64,000 bases of DNA from Mastigias papua (Eukaryota > Cnidaria > Scyphozoa > Rhizostomeae > Mastigiidae), in assembly GCA_964019165.1 (NCBI GenBank), contig OZ025279.1, positions 3,799,602 through 3,863,601 of the forward strand. Direction: 5' to 3'. The first letter of the stretch is position 1. Every line of letters starts with the position of its first letter. This document shows, in pieces, positions 37,612-49,925 of the stretch. The notes under the pieces were generated by a model. That model saw nothing but the letters and a program-made list of their open reading frames with translations, did not search any database and was not told where the DNA came from. The position numbers and the translations under genes were made by a program.

Positions 37612-39330
37612 TTAGCAAAATATGCAAAAGTGCCCCTTTGAAGCCAAAAATGGGTGTGGTAATGTGCCCCCTTTAGGATTTGCCCCCCCTACACATTTTA
37701 GATGCTTCCTACATCCCTGCTCTTGCTCTGGCCAGTGGAATGACCTAGCAGGGCCATGAGGGTGCATAAATTTGATACAAGCATCATTTTGCTCCTTGTC
37801 TATTTCCATCACAACTCCTTGTCAGCATAGTGAAATGTTACCATTTTTATACTGTCTTTACAAAACTTAAGAAGGTCAATTGATGTCATTATCTGCTGTG
37901 TTTTTGCTTGCTGCAGGCTTGCCTTTGCTGCTAGTCTTTTCACAGGGTTGTTTTCCATGACTAGTGGCAAAGAAAGACCATTTGGTAGTGACATTGAAAT
38001 CTGCTCTTTGGTAGCACAAATTCAAGAAATTACTGTGATTCTTGTATTGACCACTGTAGCCATCAGAAAAGTATTCTATGCTCTTCAAGTATGGGGAAAA
38101 CATTTTCAGGTCCTGCAAAACTTGCTCCTGGACTTCATGTACAATTGCCACATCATGCTTTGTATCATCACTTAAGAAACAGTATGACTTGTGGCATAAC
38201 ATATCATCATCTCTATAATAAACTACAACTGGGTGGAGAGTACATTGAAGATTTGTCCAATGGAACCTCTGTGCCTCATCCTGCACAACAAATTTATGAT
38301 TTTCTGCAAAATCACCAAGGAACAGCACCTCTCTTGGCTCTAGGCTTTCTTTGCAAGATTTCAAGTACCTTGCCTAGGATTGTGCAATAAACGAATGCCT
38401 TGTTAGCTTTTCTATTTGCGCTTCTACATGATCAACATAGTTTGGAATTGCATCCTTCCTTTCTATAAGTTCTGAACAGTCTGTTGTAATCCATTGGCTA
38501 AATTCAATTGACTCAGTGTCATCAAAGTCCTCAAGAAAGCCATAGATATGATTTCTTAGGTCCTCTGATGTTCTGGGGCAATTTGGACACCTGTGCAACA
38601 TACACTCCTTAATAAATTTGTATAAATTAGTGTATTTCTCACCTATTGGAGCAAGACGTAGCTTCATATTCTAGTATATTGTTCATACACAAACTGACTG
38701 TGTTCCTGATGCTCCAGCCAAGACACACCACTTTGGCTGCAATGAACAGAACATTGAGAAGAAAATCCTTTCTTCTGGGTACTTCTCTTGAAAAGAAGTG
38801 TATAATTCTTTGAGATTACAGAGAATAAGGCACGTTTGGACATAGTTGTGTCTGCTAATACTAACACAGTCCTTTTTGCCTGGCATTACTCTGGAAAACT
38901 CATCATCATGATAAAATTGATTTACTTGGTCTAGTAAATCATGAAGTAAGTCTTTACCATGCTTTGGGGCGGGAAGGGAAAGTATTCCGTGCTGTTGTGC
39001 AAGTTTCTTTGCAGCCCATATTGCATATTCAGATGCACTGAAAAACTCTGCTGACTTCTTTATTGACCAGTTCGGTGGGCAAAGTGTCAAGGCTTGAAGT
39101 TTAGCTTGATAGGATGTTGCTGAAAGCACCTTATCTTGAATGCTTGTCATCATTTGGTCACACATAGCAGCTTTTGCCTGTACATCATTCTGATCTTTTT
39201 GTTTGCCTACTGGCTCAAGTGCCGTTTCTGGAATACATAGTGTTTTAGAAACCTTCCCAGTTAATGTTGATAAAGCTTTCTCTAATTTTCTTTCTGCATT
39301 CCTAATTTCTTTTTGCATTCTTTCTGCTGC
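37612..39330 (-). pseudogene. DDE-transposase-like gene, degraded
   Basis: One long minus-strand frame with few lesions. N-terminal part (39318-38683): a coiled helical region, then SRVMPGKKDCVS, LCNLKELYTSFQEKYP and PKWCVLAGASGTQSVCV. Then CPNCPRT..L, FSQWITTDCSEL and LTRHSFIA (38667-38374). Then VLFLGDFAENHKFVVQDE, TLHPVVVYY and IEYFSDGYSGQYKNHSNFLNL (38364-37876), where GDFAEN and SDG..GQYKN look like the first two acidic residues of an RNase H-like nuclease. Lesions: stop codons TGA and TAG near 38682 and 38671, TAG near 38375, a small deletion with frameshift near 37940 (after HGKQPC), and another shift near 37812. Relatives are many uncharacterised multicopy proteins of invertebrates; I do not name the superfamily. 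Confidence 0.7.
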
Positions 39331-39344
39331 ACCACAGTAGCACC

Positions 39345-39720
39345 ATACTCAACAGCAATAATGGATGTGGGGCTTCACAGTACTTGCGTACAATGTTTTC
39401 ACAGAAGAACTAGCGAGGACGTTTCTTGCATGTTTTAGAAATCCAATAGCTCTGGAAATTGTAAAAGATATCACTATAATGTGTTCCCTCCAACTTAAAC
39501 CGTTATCAACTTGAACACCGGGACACCTGGCTTTAGTGACAACGTCAAGCTCATTGCAAAGGGTTTCAAGCTTTAACTTCTCTGCAGCATTATTGAGCCC
39601 TTGGTGCCTTGGCTTCGTTACGATTAATAGATTGATTGTGTTTTCAAAATTAGAACAAGCTTATTGCCCTTCAACAAGGAATCAAGACACTCAATATCTC
39701 TGTTCAATGCACTGTTAAGT
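39345..39720 (-). mobile_element. LINE RT thumb fragment, minus strand, next to the transposase gene
   Basis: On the minus strand: LNSALNRDIECLDSLLKGNK, after shifts VTKARCPGVQVDNGLSWREH, then SRAIGFLKHARNVLASSSVK and KPHIHYCC. This is the region after the RT catalytic box of a CR1-like LINE. The similarity ends just where the transposase gene begins, so the DNA transposon probably inserted into or beside this LINE. Its right end is only about 75 bp from the DPH5 exon 1 splice donor. Confidence 0.7.
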
Positions 39721-39795
39721 TTAGAAATATCTTTATACTTTAAGCAATCCAATACCTGAGTATTAGGCGAGCTACTAAAAGTAGATTATACTTAC

Positions 39796-39930
39796 AAGCT
39801 CCACCTTCCCAATAGTAAGAATGGAAGTGTATGCTTCTAAATACACTCTTGCGGCTTTCTTAACAATCTCTAATCCCTTAACAGTAATATCTTTGGCATC
39901 ACCCAGTCCAAGACCTATGAAGTATAGCAT
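39796..39930 (-). CDS. DPH5: DPH5 exon 1 with start codon
   Basis: From ATG at 39930 the minus strand codes 45 residues: [20 protein letters not shown], then [19 protein letters not shown] and IGKVEL. This is nearly the textbook N-terminus of DPH5: the first strand with its GLGLGD SAM-binding loop, the DITVKGL helix and VYLEAYTS. An in-frame upstream methionine exists (39957), but the family always starts at MLY, so I chose 39930. The donor is GAGCTT|GTAAGTATAA, canonical, in phase 0. The protein acts in the cytosol on eEF2; loss of the modification is tolerated by many cells but alters translation fidelity. Confidence 0.97.
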
Positions 39931-40150
39931 TATGATGGCAACCAATTCCCGCGTCAATACATTATACTGAAGAACTTATACGACAGATCCTGGAACTATA
40001 CATTAACTGAAAGTGTGGATAGTAAATGATCTTTAGTATGCACCAAAACCTATCTCCTCCACAGCAAAATTTTTCAAGACAGTCTTCCGCAGTCCACAGA
40101 GACGACGCGACGTCAGAACTTACGAGAGAGGGACGACGTCAATCGTCAAT
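39931..40150 (-). promoter_or_regulatory. Probable DPH5 promoter and 5' leader with two CRE-like sites
   Basis: GACGTCA occurs at 40109-40115 and 40135-40141 (TGACGTC on the gene strand), 180-210 bp upstream of the DPH5 start codon, in a locally GC-richer patch (GACGACGCGACGTCAG). Such CRE/ATF-type boxes are common in housekeeping promoters. No clear TATA box is placed to match. The transcription start is not visible from sequence. Confidence 0.45.
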
Positions 40151-40439
40151 AGATTGGTGATCCTTCAATACAGTACAGCCTACTTGATAAATTTAGGCAA
40201 GCACAGTGTCGCTCTCCCCACTTTTTGTCATCCAGCGATCTTTCTAGCCTTTATCAAGTAATTGTATTAATTGTAGTCCCCCACTTTTCATATGTACTTG
40301 TCTCAAATGATTTAATTTAAGTTTGGGCAGTGCGCATGAATAACGAAATTTTATAGAGTCGTAACTGAGCTGAACTCTTTCACTCAAAGTCCCATAACAA
40401 AACAGTAGCGTATATAGTTCAAGGTAGTAAGTTGAGGTC
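40151..40439. other. Upstream of DPH5, nothing recognised
   Basis: About 290 bp; no gene seen on either strand. Confidence 0.3.
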
Positions 40440-40760
40440 AAGTCTGCTTTCGTTTACTAGCTGCTCCTTCTGTTGATCATTTTCTGCTCTTCTCTGCTCT
40501 GTGAACTTATCTGTGATCGATTGCTTGCTTTCATCTTCGATATCTAGAATTTCATGCTTTAGCTTTGATGCAGCCTCTGGTTCATAGTTTTCCTCAAGTA
40601 TTTCCTGCTCGACATAAACATTTCATGCTGTAGTGACTTTTCCAGTTTTAGGATTGAGTACGTAATAACCCTTATTCATGGGATTGATACCAAGATGACT
40701 TCCCTCTATGCTACGAATCAAATTTCTGCTTTCTTCCCGCTACGTAAGATACACATGAAG
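40440..40760 (-). mobile_element. Ty1/copia-like integrase C-terminal scrap
   Basis: A minus-strand frame reads RSIEGSHLGINPMNKGYYVL, then NPKTGKVTTA, a stop, NVYVEQEILEENYEPEA and an acidic tail. The pattern G..P..KGY.V..P.T.KV..(S/A)R.V.F.E is the region after the integrase core in copia-type pol. Only about 100 codons remain and no RT is seen nearby, so this is tentative. Confidence 0.45.
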
Positions 40761-41687
40761 CTCCAAAAGGATATATACTTCTTATACCTGGCTTACTTCC
40801 TGTAAATAGTTCATAAAAATTCAGTAATAGAATCATAATAGAATCAAAATTCAAGACAAAACCCTAGATTACCAATAGGATTCAAAGGATGATAAAAGTC
40901 CGTGATAAAATTCTACGTAAAATGAAAAGGAAACGACCCACGTCTACAGTAGCCTTCTATAAAGAAGTTAGAAACCGCGTGACAAATGAATTGAAGTAAA
41001 GCAAACTTAAGTACTTTCAAAATTATTTTGCAACATATAGACAAAACATGAAGCAAGTATGGTCAGGACTTAAATCTATTATCTCTCATAAAAGCTACAA
41101 TACACCAACTATATGTAAAATAATGGGCAAAAACGGCGAAGTCTCGTCCGAACCTTCTAAAGTCTCTAACATATTTAATAAATATTTTGTAAATGGTGCA
41201 AATAGCGTAACAGAGAATGTACCAAAATCACAAAAGTCTGCTGTGGATTACCTAAGAAACAAAAACTCCACCTCAATATTTTTGTCACCAGTTACCCACA
41301 AAGAAATCGAAGACATAATATCAATTCTTGACTCAACAAATTCCATTGGTCCTTTTAGTATACCGATTAATTTAGTAAAAGTCATAAAACTCCATGTTTC
41401 AAAAGATTAAAGTTTTACTTATTTGCTGATGATACTAACATTTACTATGAGTCAAAAAGTCCTGAAAAGCTTGCTAAAAAGTGAATACTGAGCTAAGATA
41501 TGTAAAAAGAAGGCTTGATGCGAATAAGCTCTCATTGAATGTTGATAAAACCAACTACATAATTTCTCTCTCTCCTAGAAATAAATTACCTCCTAATAAT
41601 GCGATTAAAATAAGCAATAAACGCACTTCCAAAGTAACATACGTAAAATGTATTGGTCTTTCAATGGATGAGCGCCTCAGTTGGAAT

Positions 41688-42823
41688 CAGTGCTTCCACA
41701 ATTGAAAAAACGGTTTTCCTCATATGAGGCTGTAATTTCCTCAGATTTCCTCAGATGTCATTTGAAATTTCCTAAAATATTTCCTTAAAAGGTTAAAACA
41801 TAATTGTAAGCAACTGTAGCAATTTTGGGTGACTTAAAGCTCTGTTTCATAAAGAACAGCATCTGATAGAAAAGATTAAAACTAACACAACTACATTTAT
41901 TAGGCAAACTGAACAGGCGCTAGTACGGTTTTGCACCTCGCAGTGATAATAGGGGGTTACCCCCATAAATTATACACGATTCGATAGCTCTTCATCTGTA
42001 CATTCATATGCTACCCCATTTGCCCCATAGGGGTAGGGGTAGGGGTAGGGGTAGGGGTAGGTTCAGGGTTAGGGTTTGGGTTAGGGTTAGCGTTGATTAT
42101 TTCTACTCAGCCATTGTGAATATCATCGATATACTTACGATATTCATAATGACGGACAGGAAACATTGTGCCTAGTGTATTTGGTCAAAAATGCTAGAAA
42201 AGTGCTTAACTGTACATGAAAGGAGCCGCTCACTCTAACTGAGCATCTCTTGGAGGTGCTCGATTTGAAAAATTTTGTCATCACGGATTCAATGTAGTTC
42301 GCTTTTGACATGCACACAATAGATGCTTGATTGAAGTAATGCAATAGACGGAGAAGCAATGAGAATCATGTCAAAATATCAAATTACTGTTGAAGACTGT
42401 AAACTGGCGACTGCAGTTAATCTTGGAAGCGCTACTCTGGCAGAACTAAGCCGGAAAATAGTATTTTCTTTGTTAAGTAGCGTCTTGGAATGTCTTACTG
42501 CTGTTTAAGCTCGTAGTATATCTGGGCCAATAGTAATCAATGTAATTAAGACCAAGCTATGTAACCATATATGCTATAACAACAAGGAGATTTTGTATTC
42601 CTCTGGAAATACTGTAAGCTATCACCCAAGTATAAAATGTCAAATCGATTTTACAAAGCTGTTCTGACTACCCAAGCAGCGAGAGAGCATGAAAAATTCA
42701 AATAGAAATCAAAGATAAAAAATTGCCTTAAACTGTCCTTACAATATAAATTTCCTTACAAATTTCCTCAATAAGCTAAAATTTCCTTAATCTGAGGAAA
42801 TTTCCTTAAAAGTGGAAGCACTG
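41688..42823. mobile_element. Non-autonomous hAT transposon, 1136 bp
   Basis: The termini CAGTGCTTCCAC and GTGGAAGCACTG are perfect 12-bp inverted repeats. The 8-bp direct repeat GTTGGAAT flanks both sides (41680-41687 and 42824-42831) without mismatch. An 8-bp duplication and CAGTG..-type ends are hallmarks of hAT elements. It has no transposase. Subterminal sequence carries repeated ATTTCCTCAGA/TGAGGAAATTT-like words, and an internal telomere-like tract is at 42030-42090. Perfect duplications suggest a recent insertion. Confidence 0.93.
42030..42090. repeat. Telomere-like repeats inside the hAT element
   Basis: Five copies of GGGGTA are followed by GGGTTA, GGGTTT, GGGTTA, GGGTTA, a variant and canonical metazoan telomere motif. 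The G-rich strand could form quadruplexes. It lies well inside the transposon, so it entered with it or expanded afterwards. Confidence 0.9.
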
Positions 42824-43556
42824 GTTGGAATTATCACGTTTGTCAACTTTCATAAAACTATCTAGAACATGTGGAATCCTTCTTAAGATCGGAAAGTATC
42901 TAACTACTAATGCGATGAAGTGCATATATTATTCCTCCTTTATGTCATTACTACAATATGGTATTACTGTTTGGGTGCAAACCTACCAATCGTACTGGGA
43001 ACCAATATTTAAAGGAGAATTCCAGGATAAAATTAACTTACGTTAGATCGAGGTACTTTCGGGCGCTGAATTCGAGTATAGCCTTCGTTTTTCAAAATTC
43101 AGCGCTGGCTTGGAGAAATTGGGCTGGAAATCAATCCAGACATTCCGTTCCAATTCCTTGCCCCTATTCAAAGATTTACATTTGCTTATATTATCAGATG
43201 TTTTTAAATTCGAACTCTTAACATTTGTATATGAATCAACAGAATTTCTACCACCATCTTGTTTCCACGGCTACTTTGTTCTAATTCTGCAATACATAAC
43301 TATACAACTAGACAATCCTACCGTGATGATCTTTACTTAATTGGCAAAAATACGCTTCGATACGGACTGGGCTCAATTCGATAAATGGGGGCAAAGCTAT
43401 GGAATGAGTTACCAAGGGAAATATGAAATTCATCTTCCACATTTCTATTTAGAAGAAATTTTCATACCACAATGTGAATCTCCTGTGTTTTGTGTTTTAA
43501 TGTCCCGGAAAAACTGCTTTAAATTCAAATTAAAAATGTATCTGAAAGACCTATAG

Positions 43557-44612
43557 CATGAAGCATTTGTTTCTTTTCAATCATGTCTCTAATCTAAAAC
43601 AACCAAAAGAGGGGGGGGGGGGCTCTCTCCTCGATTAGTTTACCTATTGAGTGAGCTCCTCTCAAAGAAATTCAACAGAGGAATTTTTTACTTTTACTTT
43701 AATTTTATCTATATCTAATATCTAGTTGTTATTGTTGTTATAGTTATTTTATCGCTTTAGCTGCTTAGATGAATTTTGAATCGAAATTGAATATGAATAT
43801 GAGTATAAATATGTCGCTTATTTCATATGTTCCAGAACACAATCATTTTGGTATAATTTATCCATTCTGTATCAAAACAGTCTGAAAAAATAGAAACTTG
43901 AAGGAATATAAGAAGCATAGGAGGGATAGAAATGAACAAAATTTAAGATCATTGGAATACAGGGAGAAAGAGAAGTTGATTTTAAAGATTATGACAATCT
44001 TGCAGAAAAAGAGATCCTTAGACATGTGATGAAGTTCTTGGTTGAACAACCTCTCTAGAAAAGGTTCGAAACTGTTTGCTTTGTCCTGGTATGAATTTCA
44101 TTGGTTGGTTTCCCATCATAACGAGGTTGTGCGTATATTTGAAGATTGTCTGAAGTCAAAGGAATAGCAAGATGGAAAAATGTATTTGACATGCGCAAAA
44201 AATGCGCAGCGCACTTCATGGATACGGCTATCAACCTCACTTGACAACAGGCACCATATTGAAATAGATAACATTTTCCAAGCAAGCATGGCCAGTTGAT
44301 CTATTGTGTTCTTTGAAACTAGATTGCTAGAGCCTATTACTGTCGTTACCATTTTTGCTTTAGTATTTTCTTGCCTATCATTTATCAAATGAAAGCAGAA
44401 CACTTCAAAGACGATTCGGCGATCCGTAACAGGTTCACATTCGACGTACATTTAGACCTTTGGATCCTTTCCTACAGTGGGGATTATAACGGTGTTCAGA
44501 TTAGAACGACTAGAAGGACAAAGCTGCATGAACTCTCTCGCAGTATTTTATTTTATGACCACCCTATCAGGACCGCCTGAATTAGGGCCGCTATTGCCTA
44601 GACAAACGATAT
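43557..44612. other. Intergenic; LINE 3' region then nothing recognised
   Basis: To about 43800 the sequence looks like the T-rich 3' untranslated region of the LINE, with a poly-G run at 43609-43622. The rest shows small frames without similarity. Confidence 0.4.
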
Positions 44613-47600
44613 GATATTGACAATATGATTAATTTTGAAATATTGTTGATATGGGATAGAGGCTAAGAGGTGACTTCATAAAACTGAATTTATCTCAAAA
44701 TTTTGACAAATGCCACAAAAAGTTATGTTCACTACCATGTTATATAAGTGTTGTACTTCACTACTTATGTGGTGGAACACCTGGGAAAATTTGCCTCTAG
44801 CCAGGAAATGTTGTTGAAAATATGGTTAATTTTGAGCTATAGTCCATATGGGATGGAGGCTAAGAGGTGACTTCATAAAACTGAATTTATCTCAAAATTT
44901 TGACAAATGCCACAAAAAGTTATGTTCACTACCATGTTATATAAGTGTTGTACTTCACTACTTATGTGGTGGAACACCTGGGAAAATTTGCCTCTAGCCA
45001 GGAAATGTTGTTGAAAATATGGTTAATTTTGAGCTATAGTCCATATGGGATGGAGGCTTAGAGGTGACTTCATAAAACTGAATTTATCTCAAAATTTTGA
45101 CAAATGCCACAAAAAGTTATGTTCACTACCATGTTGTATAAGTGTTGTACTTCACTACTTATGTGGTGGCACACCTGGGAAAATTTGCCTCTAGCCAGGA
45201 AATGTTGTTGAAAATATGGTTAAGTTTGAGCTATAGTCCATATGGGATGGAGGCTTAGAGGTGACTTCATAAAACTGAATTTATCTCAAAATTTTGACAA
45301 ATGCCACAAAAAGTTATGTTCACTACCATGTTATATAAGTGTTGTACTTCACTACTTATGTGGTGGAACACCTGGGAAAATTTGCCTCTAGCCAGGAAAT
45401 GTTGTTGAAAATATGGTTAATTTTGAGCTATAGTCCATATGGGATGGAGGCTTAGAGGTGACTTCATAAAACTGAATTTATCTCAAAATTTTGACAAATG
45501 CCACAAAAAGTTATGTTCACTACCATGTTATATAAGTGTTGTACTTCACTACTTATGTGGTGGAACACCTGGGAAAATTTGCCTCTAGCCAGGAAATGTT
45601 GTTGAAAATATGGTTAATTTTGAGCTATAGTCCATATGGGATGGAGGCTAAGAGGTGACTTCATAAAACTGAATTTATCTCAAAATTTTGACAAATGCCA
45701 CAAAAAGTTATGTTCACTACCATGTTGTATAAGTGTTGTACTTCACTACTTATCTGGTGGCACACCTGGGAAAATTTGCCTCTAGCCAGGAAATGTTGTT
45801 GAAAATATGGTTAATTTTGAGCTATAGTCCATATGGGATGGAGGCTAAGAGTTGACTTCATAAAACTGAATTTATCTCAAAATTTTGACAAATGCCACAA
45901 AAAGTTATGTTCACTACCATGTTGTATAAGTGTTGTACGTCACTACTTATCTGGTGGCACACCTGGGAAAATTTGCCTCTAGCCAGGAAATGTTGTTGAA
46001 AATATGGTTAAGTTTGAGCTATAGTCCATATGGGATGGAGGCTTAGAGGTGACTTCATAAAACTGAATTTATCTCAAAATTTTGACAAATGCCACAAAAA
46101 GTTATGTTCACTACCATGTTATATAAGTGTTGTACTTCACTACTTATGTGGTGGAACACCTGGGAAAATTTGCCTCTAGCCAGGAAATGTTGTTGAAAAT
46201 ATGGTTAAGTTTGAGCTATAGTCCATATGGGATGGAGGCTTAGAGGTGACTTCATAAAACTGAATTTATCTCAAAATTTTGACAAATGCCACAAAAAGTT
46301 ATGTTCACTACCATGTTGTATAAGTGTTGTACTTCACTACTTATGTGGTGGCACACCTGGGAAAATTTGCCTCTAGCCAGGAAATGTTGTTGAAAATATG
46401 GTTAATTTTGAGCTATAGTCCATATGGGATGGAGGCTTAGAGGTGACTTCATAAAACTGAATTTATCTCAAAATTTTGACAAATGCCACAAAAAGTTATG
46501 TTCACTACCATGTTATATAAGTGTTGTACTTCACTACTTATGTGGTGGAACACCTGGGAAAATTTGCCTCTAGCCAGGAAATGTTGTTGAAAATATGGTT
46601 AATTTTGAGCTATAGTCCATATGGGATGGAGGCTTAGAGGTGACTTCATAAAACTGAATTTATCTCAAAATTTTGACAAATGCCACAAAAAGTTATGTTC
46701 ACTACCATGTTGTATAAGTGTTGTACTTCACTACTTATCTGGTGGCACACCTGGGAAAATTTGCCTCTAGCCAGGAAATGTTGTTGAAAATATGGTTAAT
46801 TTTGAGCTATAGTCCATATGGGATGGAGGCTAAGAGTTGACTTCATAAAACTGAATTTATCTCAAAATTTTGACAAATGCCACAAAAAGTTATGTTCACT
46901 ACCATGTTGTATAAGTGTTGTACTTCACTACTTATCTGGTGGCACACCTGGGAAAATTTGCCTCTAGCCAGGAAATGTTGTTGAAAATATGGTTAATTTT
47001 GAACTATAGTCCATATGGGATGGAGGCTTAGAGGTGACTTCATAAAACTGAATTTATCTCAAAATTTTGACAAATGCCACAAAAAGTTATGTTCACTACC
47101 ATGTTATATAAGTGTTGTACTTCACTACTTATGTGGTGGAACACCTGGGAAAATTTGCCTCTAGCCAGGAAATGTTGTTGAAAATATGGTTAATTTTGAG
47201 CTATAGTCCATATGGGATGGAGGCTTAGAGGTGACTTCATAAAACTGAATTTATCTCAAAATTTTGACAAATGCCACAAAAAGTTATGTTCACTACCATG
47301 TTGTATAAGTGTTGTACTTCACTACTTATCTGGTGGCACACCTGGGAAAATTTGCCTCTAGCCAGGAAATGTTGTTGAAAATATGGTTAATTTTGAGCTA
47401 TAGTCCATATGGGATGGAGGCTAAGAGTTGACTTCATAAAACTGAATTTATCTCAAAATTTTGACAAATGCCACAAAAAGTTATGTTCACTACCATGTTG
47501 TATAAGTGTTGTACGTCACTACTTATCTGGTGGCACACCTGGGAAAATTTGCCTCTAGCCAGGAAATGTTGTTGAAAATATGGTTAATTTTGAACTATAG

Positions 47601-49411
47601 TCCATATGGGATGGAGGCTTAGAGGTGACTTCATAAAACTGAATTTATCTCAAAATTTTGACAAATGCCACAAAAAGTTATGTTCACTACCATGTTGTAT
47701 AAGTGTTGTACGTCACTACTTATCTGGTGGCACACCTGGGAAAATTTGCCTCTAGCCAGGAAATGTTGTTGAAAATATGGTTAATTTTGAGCTATAGTCC
47801 ATATGGGATGGAGGCTTAGAGGTGACTTCATAAAACTGAATTTATCTCACAATTTTGACAAATGCCACAAAAAGTTATGTTCACTACCATCTTGTATAAG
47901 TGTTGTACTTCACTACTTATCTGGTGGCACACCTGGGAAAATTTGCCTCTAGCCAGGAAATGTTGTTGAAAATATGGTTAATTTTGAGCTATAGTCCATA
48001 TGGGATGGAGGCTTAGAGGTGACTTCATAAAACTGAATTTATCTCAAAATTTTGACAAATGCCACAAAAAGTATATTTTCAACAACATTTCCTGGCTAGA
48101 GGCAAATTTTCCCAGGTGTTCCACCAGATAAGTAGTGAAGTACAACACTTATACAACATGGTAGTGAACATAACTTTTTGTGGCATTTGTCAAAATTTTG
48201 AGATAAATTCAGTTTTATGAAGTCACCTCTTAGCCTCCATCCCATATGGACTATAGCTCAAAATTAACCATATTTTCAACAACATTTCCTGGCTAGAGGC
48301 AAATTTTCCCAGGTGTGCCACCAGATAAGTAGTGAAGTACAACACTTATACAACATGGTAGTGAACATAACTTTTTGTGGCATTTGTCAAAATTTTGAGA
48401 TAAATTCAGTTTTATGAAGTCACCTCTAAGCCTCCATCCCATATGGACTATAGTTCAAAATTAACCATATTTTCAACAACATTTCCTGGCTAGAGGCAAA
48501 GTTTCCCAGGTGTGCCACCAGATAAGTAGTGAAGTACAACACTTATACAACATGGTAGTGAACATAACTTTTTGTGGCATTTGTCAAAATTTTGAGATAA
48601 ATTCAGTTTTATGAAGTCAACTCTTAGCCTCCATCCCATATGGACTATAGCTCAAAATTAACCATATTTTCAACAACATTTCCTGGCTAGAGGCAAATTT
48701 TCCCAGGTGTGCCACCAGATAAGTAGTGAAGTACAACACTTATACAACATGGTAGTGAACATAACTTTTTGTGGCATTTGTCAAAATTTTGAGATAAATT
48801 CAGTTTTATGAAGTCACCTCTAAGCCTCCATCCCATATGGACTATAGCTCAAAATTAACCATATTTTCAACAACATTTCCTGGCTAGAGGCAAATTTTCC
48901 CAGGTGTGCCACCACATAAGTAGTGAAGTACAACACTTATACAACATGGTAGTGAACATAACTTTTTGTGGCATTTGTCAAAATTTTGAGATAAATTCAG
49001 TTTTATGAAGTCACCTCTAAGCCTCCATCCCATATGGACTATAGCTCAAAATTAACCATATTTTCAACAACATTTCCTGGCTAGAGGCAAATTTTACCAG
49101 GTGTGCCACCACATAAGTAGTGAAGTACAACACTTATACAACATGGTAGTGAACATAACTTTTTGTGGCATTTGTCAAAATTTTGAGATAAATTCAGTTT
49201 TATGGAGTCAATTATTAGCCTCCATCCCATATGGACTATAGCTCAAAATTAACCATATTTTCAACAACATTTCCTGGCTAGAGGCAAATTTTCCCAGGTG
49301 TTCCACCACATAAGTAGTGAAGTACAACATTTATACAACATGGTGGTGCACATACCGTTTTGTGGCATTTGTCAAAATTTTGAGATAAATTCAGTTTTAT
49401 GAAGTCACCTC
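44613..49411. repeat. 197-bp satellite array with one orientation switch
   Basis: Units start at 44671, 44868, 45065 and so on, exactly 197 bp apart. About 17 copies run in one direction to 48071, then about 7 run in the opposite direction to 49411, joined head-to-head without spacer. Copies are very alike; variant sites (TTATATAAG or TTGTATAAG, GTGGTGGAAC or CTGGTGGCAC, TACTTC or TACGTC) fall into groups. Three-unit blocks (46444-47034 and 47035-47625) are almost identical, a higher-order repeat of 591 bp. The first unit and the last two are more diverged, as expected at array edges. No coding frame spans the unit. Confidence 0.97.
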
Positions 49412-49925
49412 ACAGGTATACTGTAGAGTATGCGTTCATGGCTCTTAAACCACAAGATGTGATTGTGATTGGAGTAGTAAAAAGAACTGGAGGATGAAGG
49501 TTATTCGTTTAAATCGATGTTTATATAGGTGCCTACATGGTATATGTTTGCATTAATCATATTTCTGTTGGAAACAGCGATGTTTCCAGCCAGTGACTCT
49601 AAATGAAAAGTGAATGAAGGTTCGGTGGGACAGTACACAGTAGCGTAGCATAGTAAGAGTAGGTTGTACTGTTACCTATCATTGAGATCGGGCGTTAATT
49701 GACTTCCGTATGAGTACGTGCACAACATCGATAACATTTCTGTGTGAAAGGGTAATAAAAGACCATTTAAATAACCTTCTTGCAGTACTGTCCTTATCTG
49801 ACATGGCGTGTTTCTGTCTTCGCATTACGTAGCGCCTTCGCAGTTACTGCCGCCATTTTGAGCTTAAACATTTTTCCATCTCAAAGGAATACAAAACGAA
49901 GTAAGGTTATTTTTACAGTCTTGGC
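49412..49925 (+). promoter_or_regulatory. CEP78 upstream region with a YY1-like site
   Basis: The 500 bp between the satellite array and the CEP78 start codon must hold its promoter. GCCGCCATTTTG at 49849-49860, 65 bp before the ATG, matches the YY1 consensus that often sits just downstream of transcription starts in TATA-less housekeeping genes. No TATA box is obvious. The rest is unremarkable. Confidence 0.5.

Larger units (their letters stand above)
40890..43556 (+). mobile_element. LINE remnant split by a hAT element
   Basis: Plus-strand pieces: EVRNRVTNELK and the pre-RT domain with IFNKYFVNGANSVTENV and SPVTHKEIEDIISILDSTNS (to 41410). An internal deletion then leads straight to LKFYLFADDTNIYYES (catalytic FADD intact) and LDANKLSLNVDKTNYI. 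The coding stops in the middle of LSWN at 41687, where the hAT element begins, and resumes at 42824 with WNYHV, LSRTCGILLKIGKYL, LQYGITVWVQTY and LLTFVYESTEFLPPSCF, ending near 43556. Several frameshifts. A poly-G tract at about 43610 lies in the 3' part. Confidence 0.8.

Noticed and set aside
44613..49411. CRISPR-like array
   Set aside because: The 197-bp units are contiguous without spacers and the context is eukaryotic; it is a satellite.
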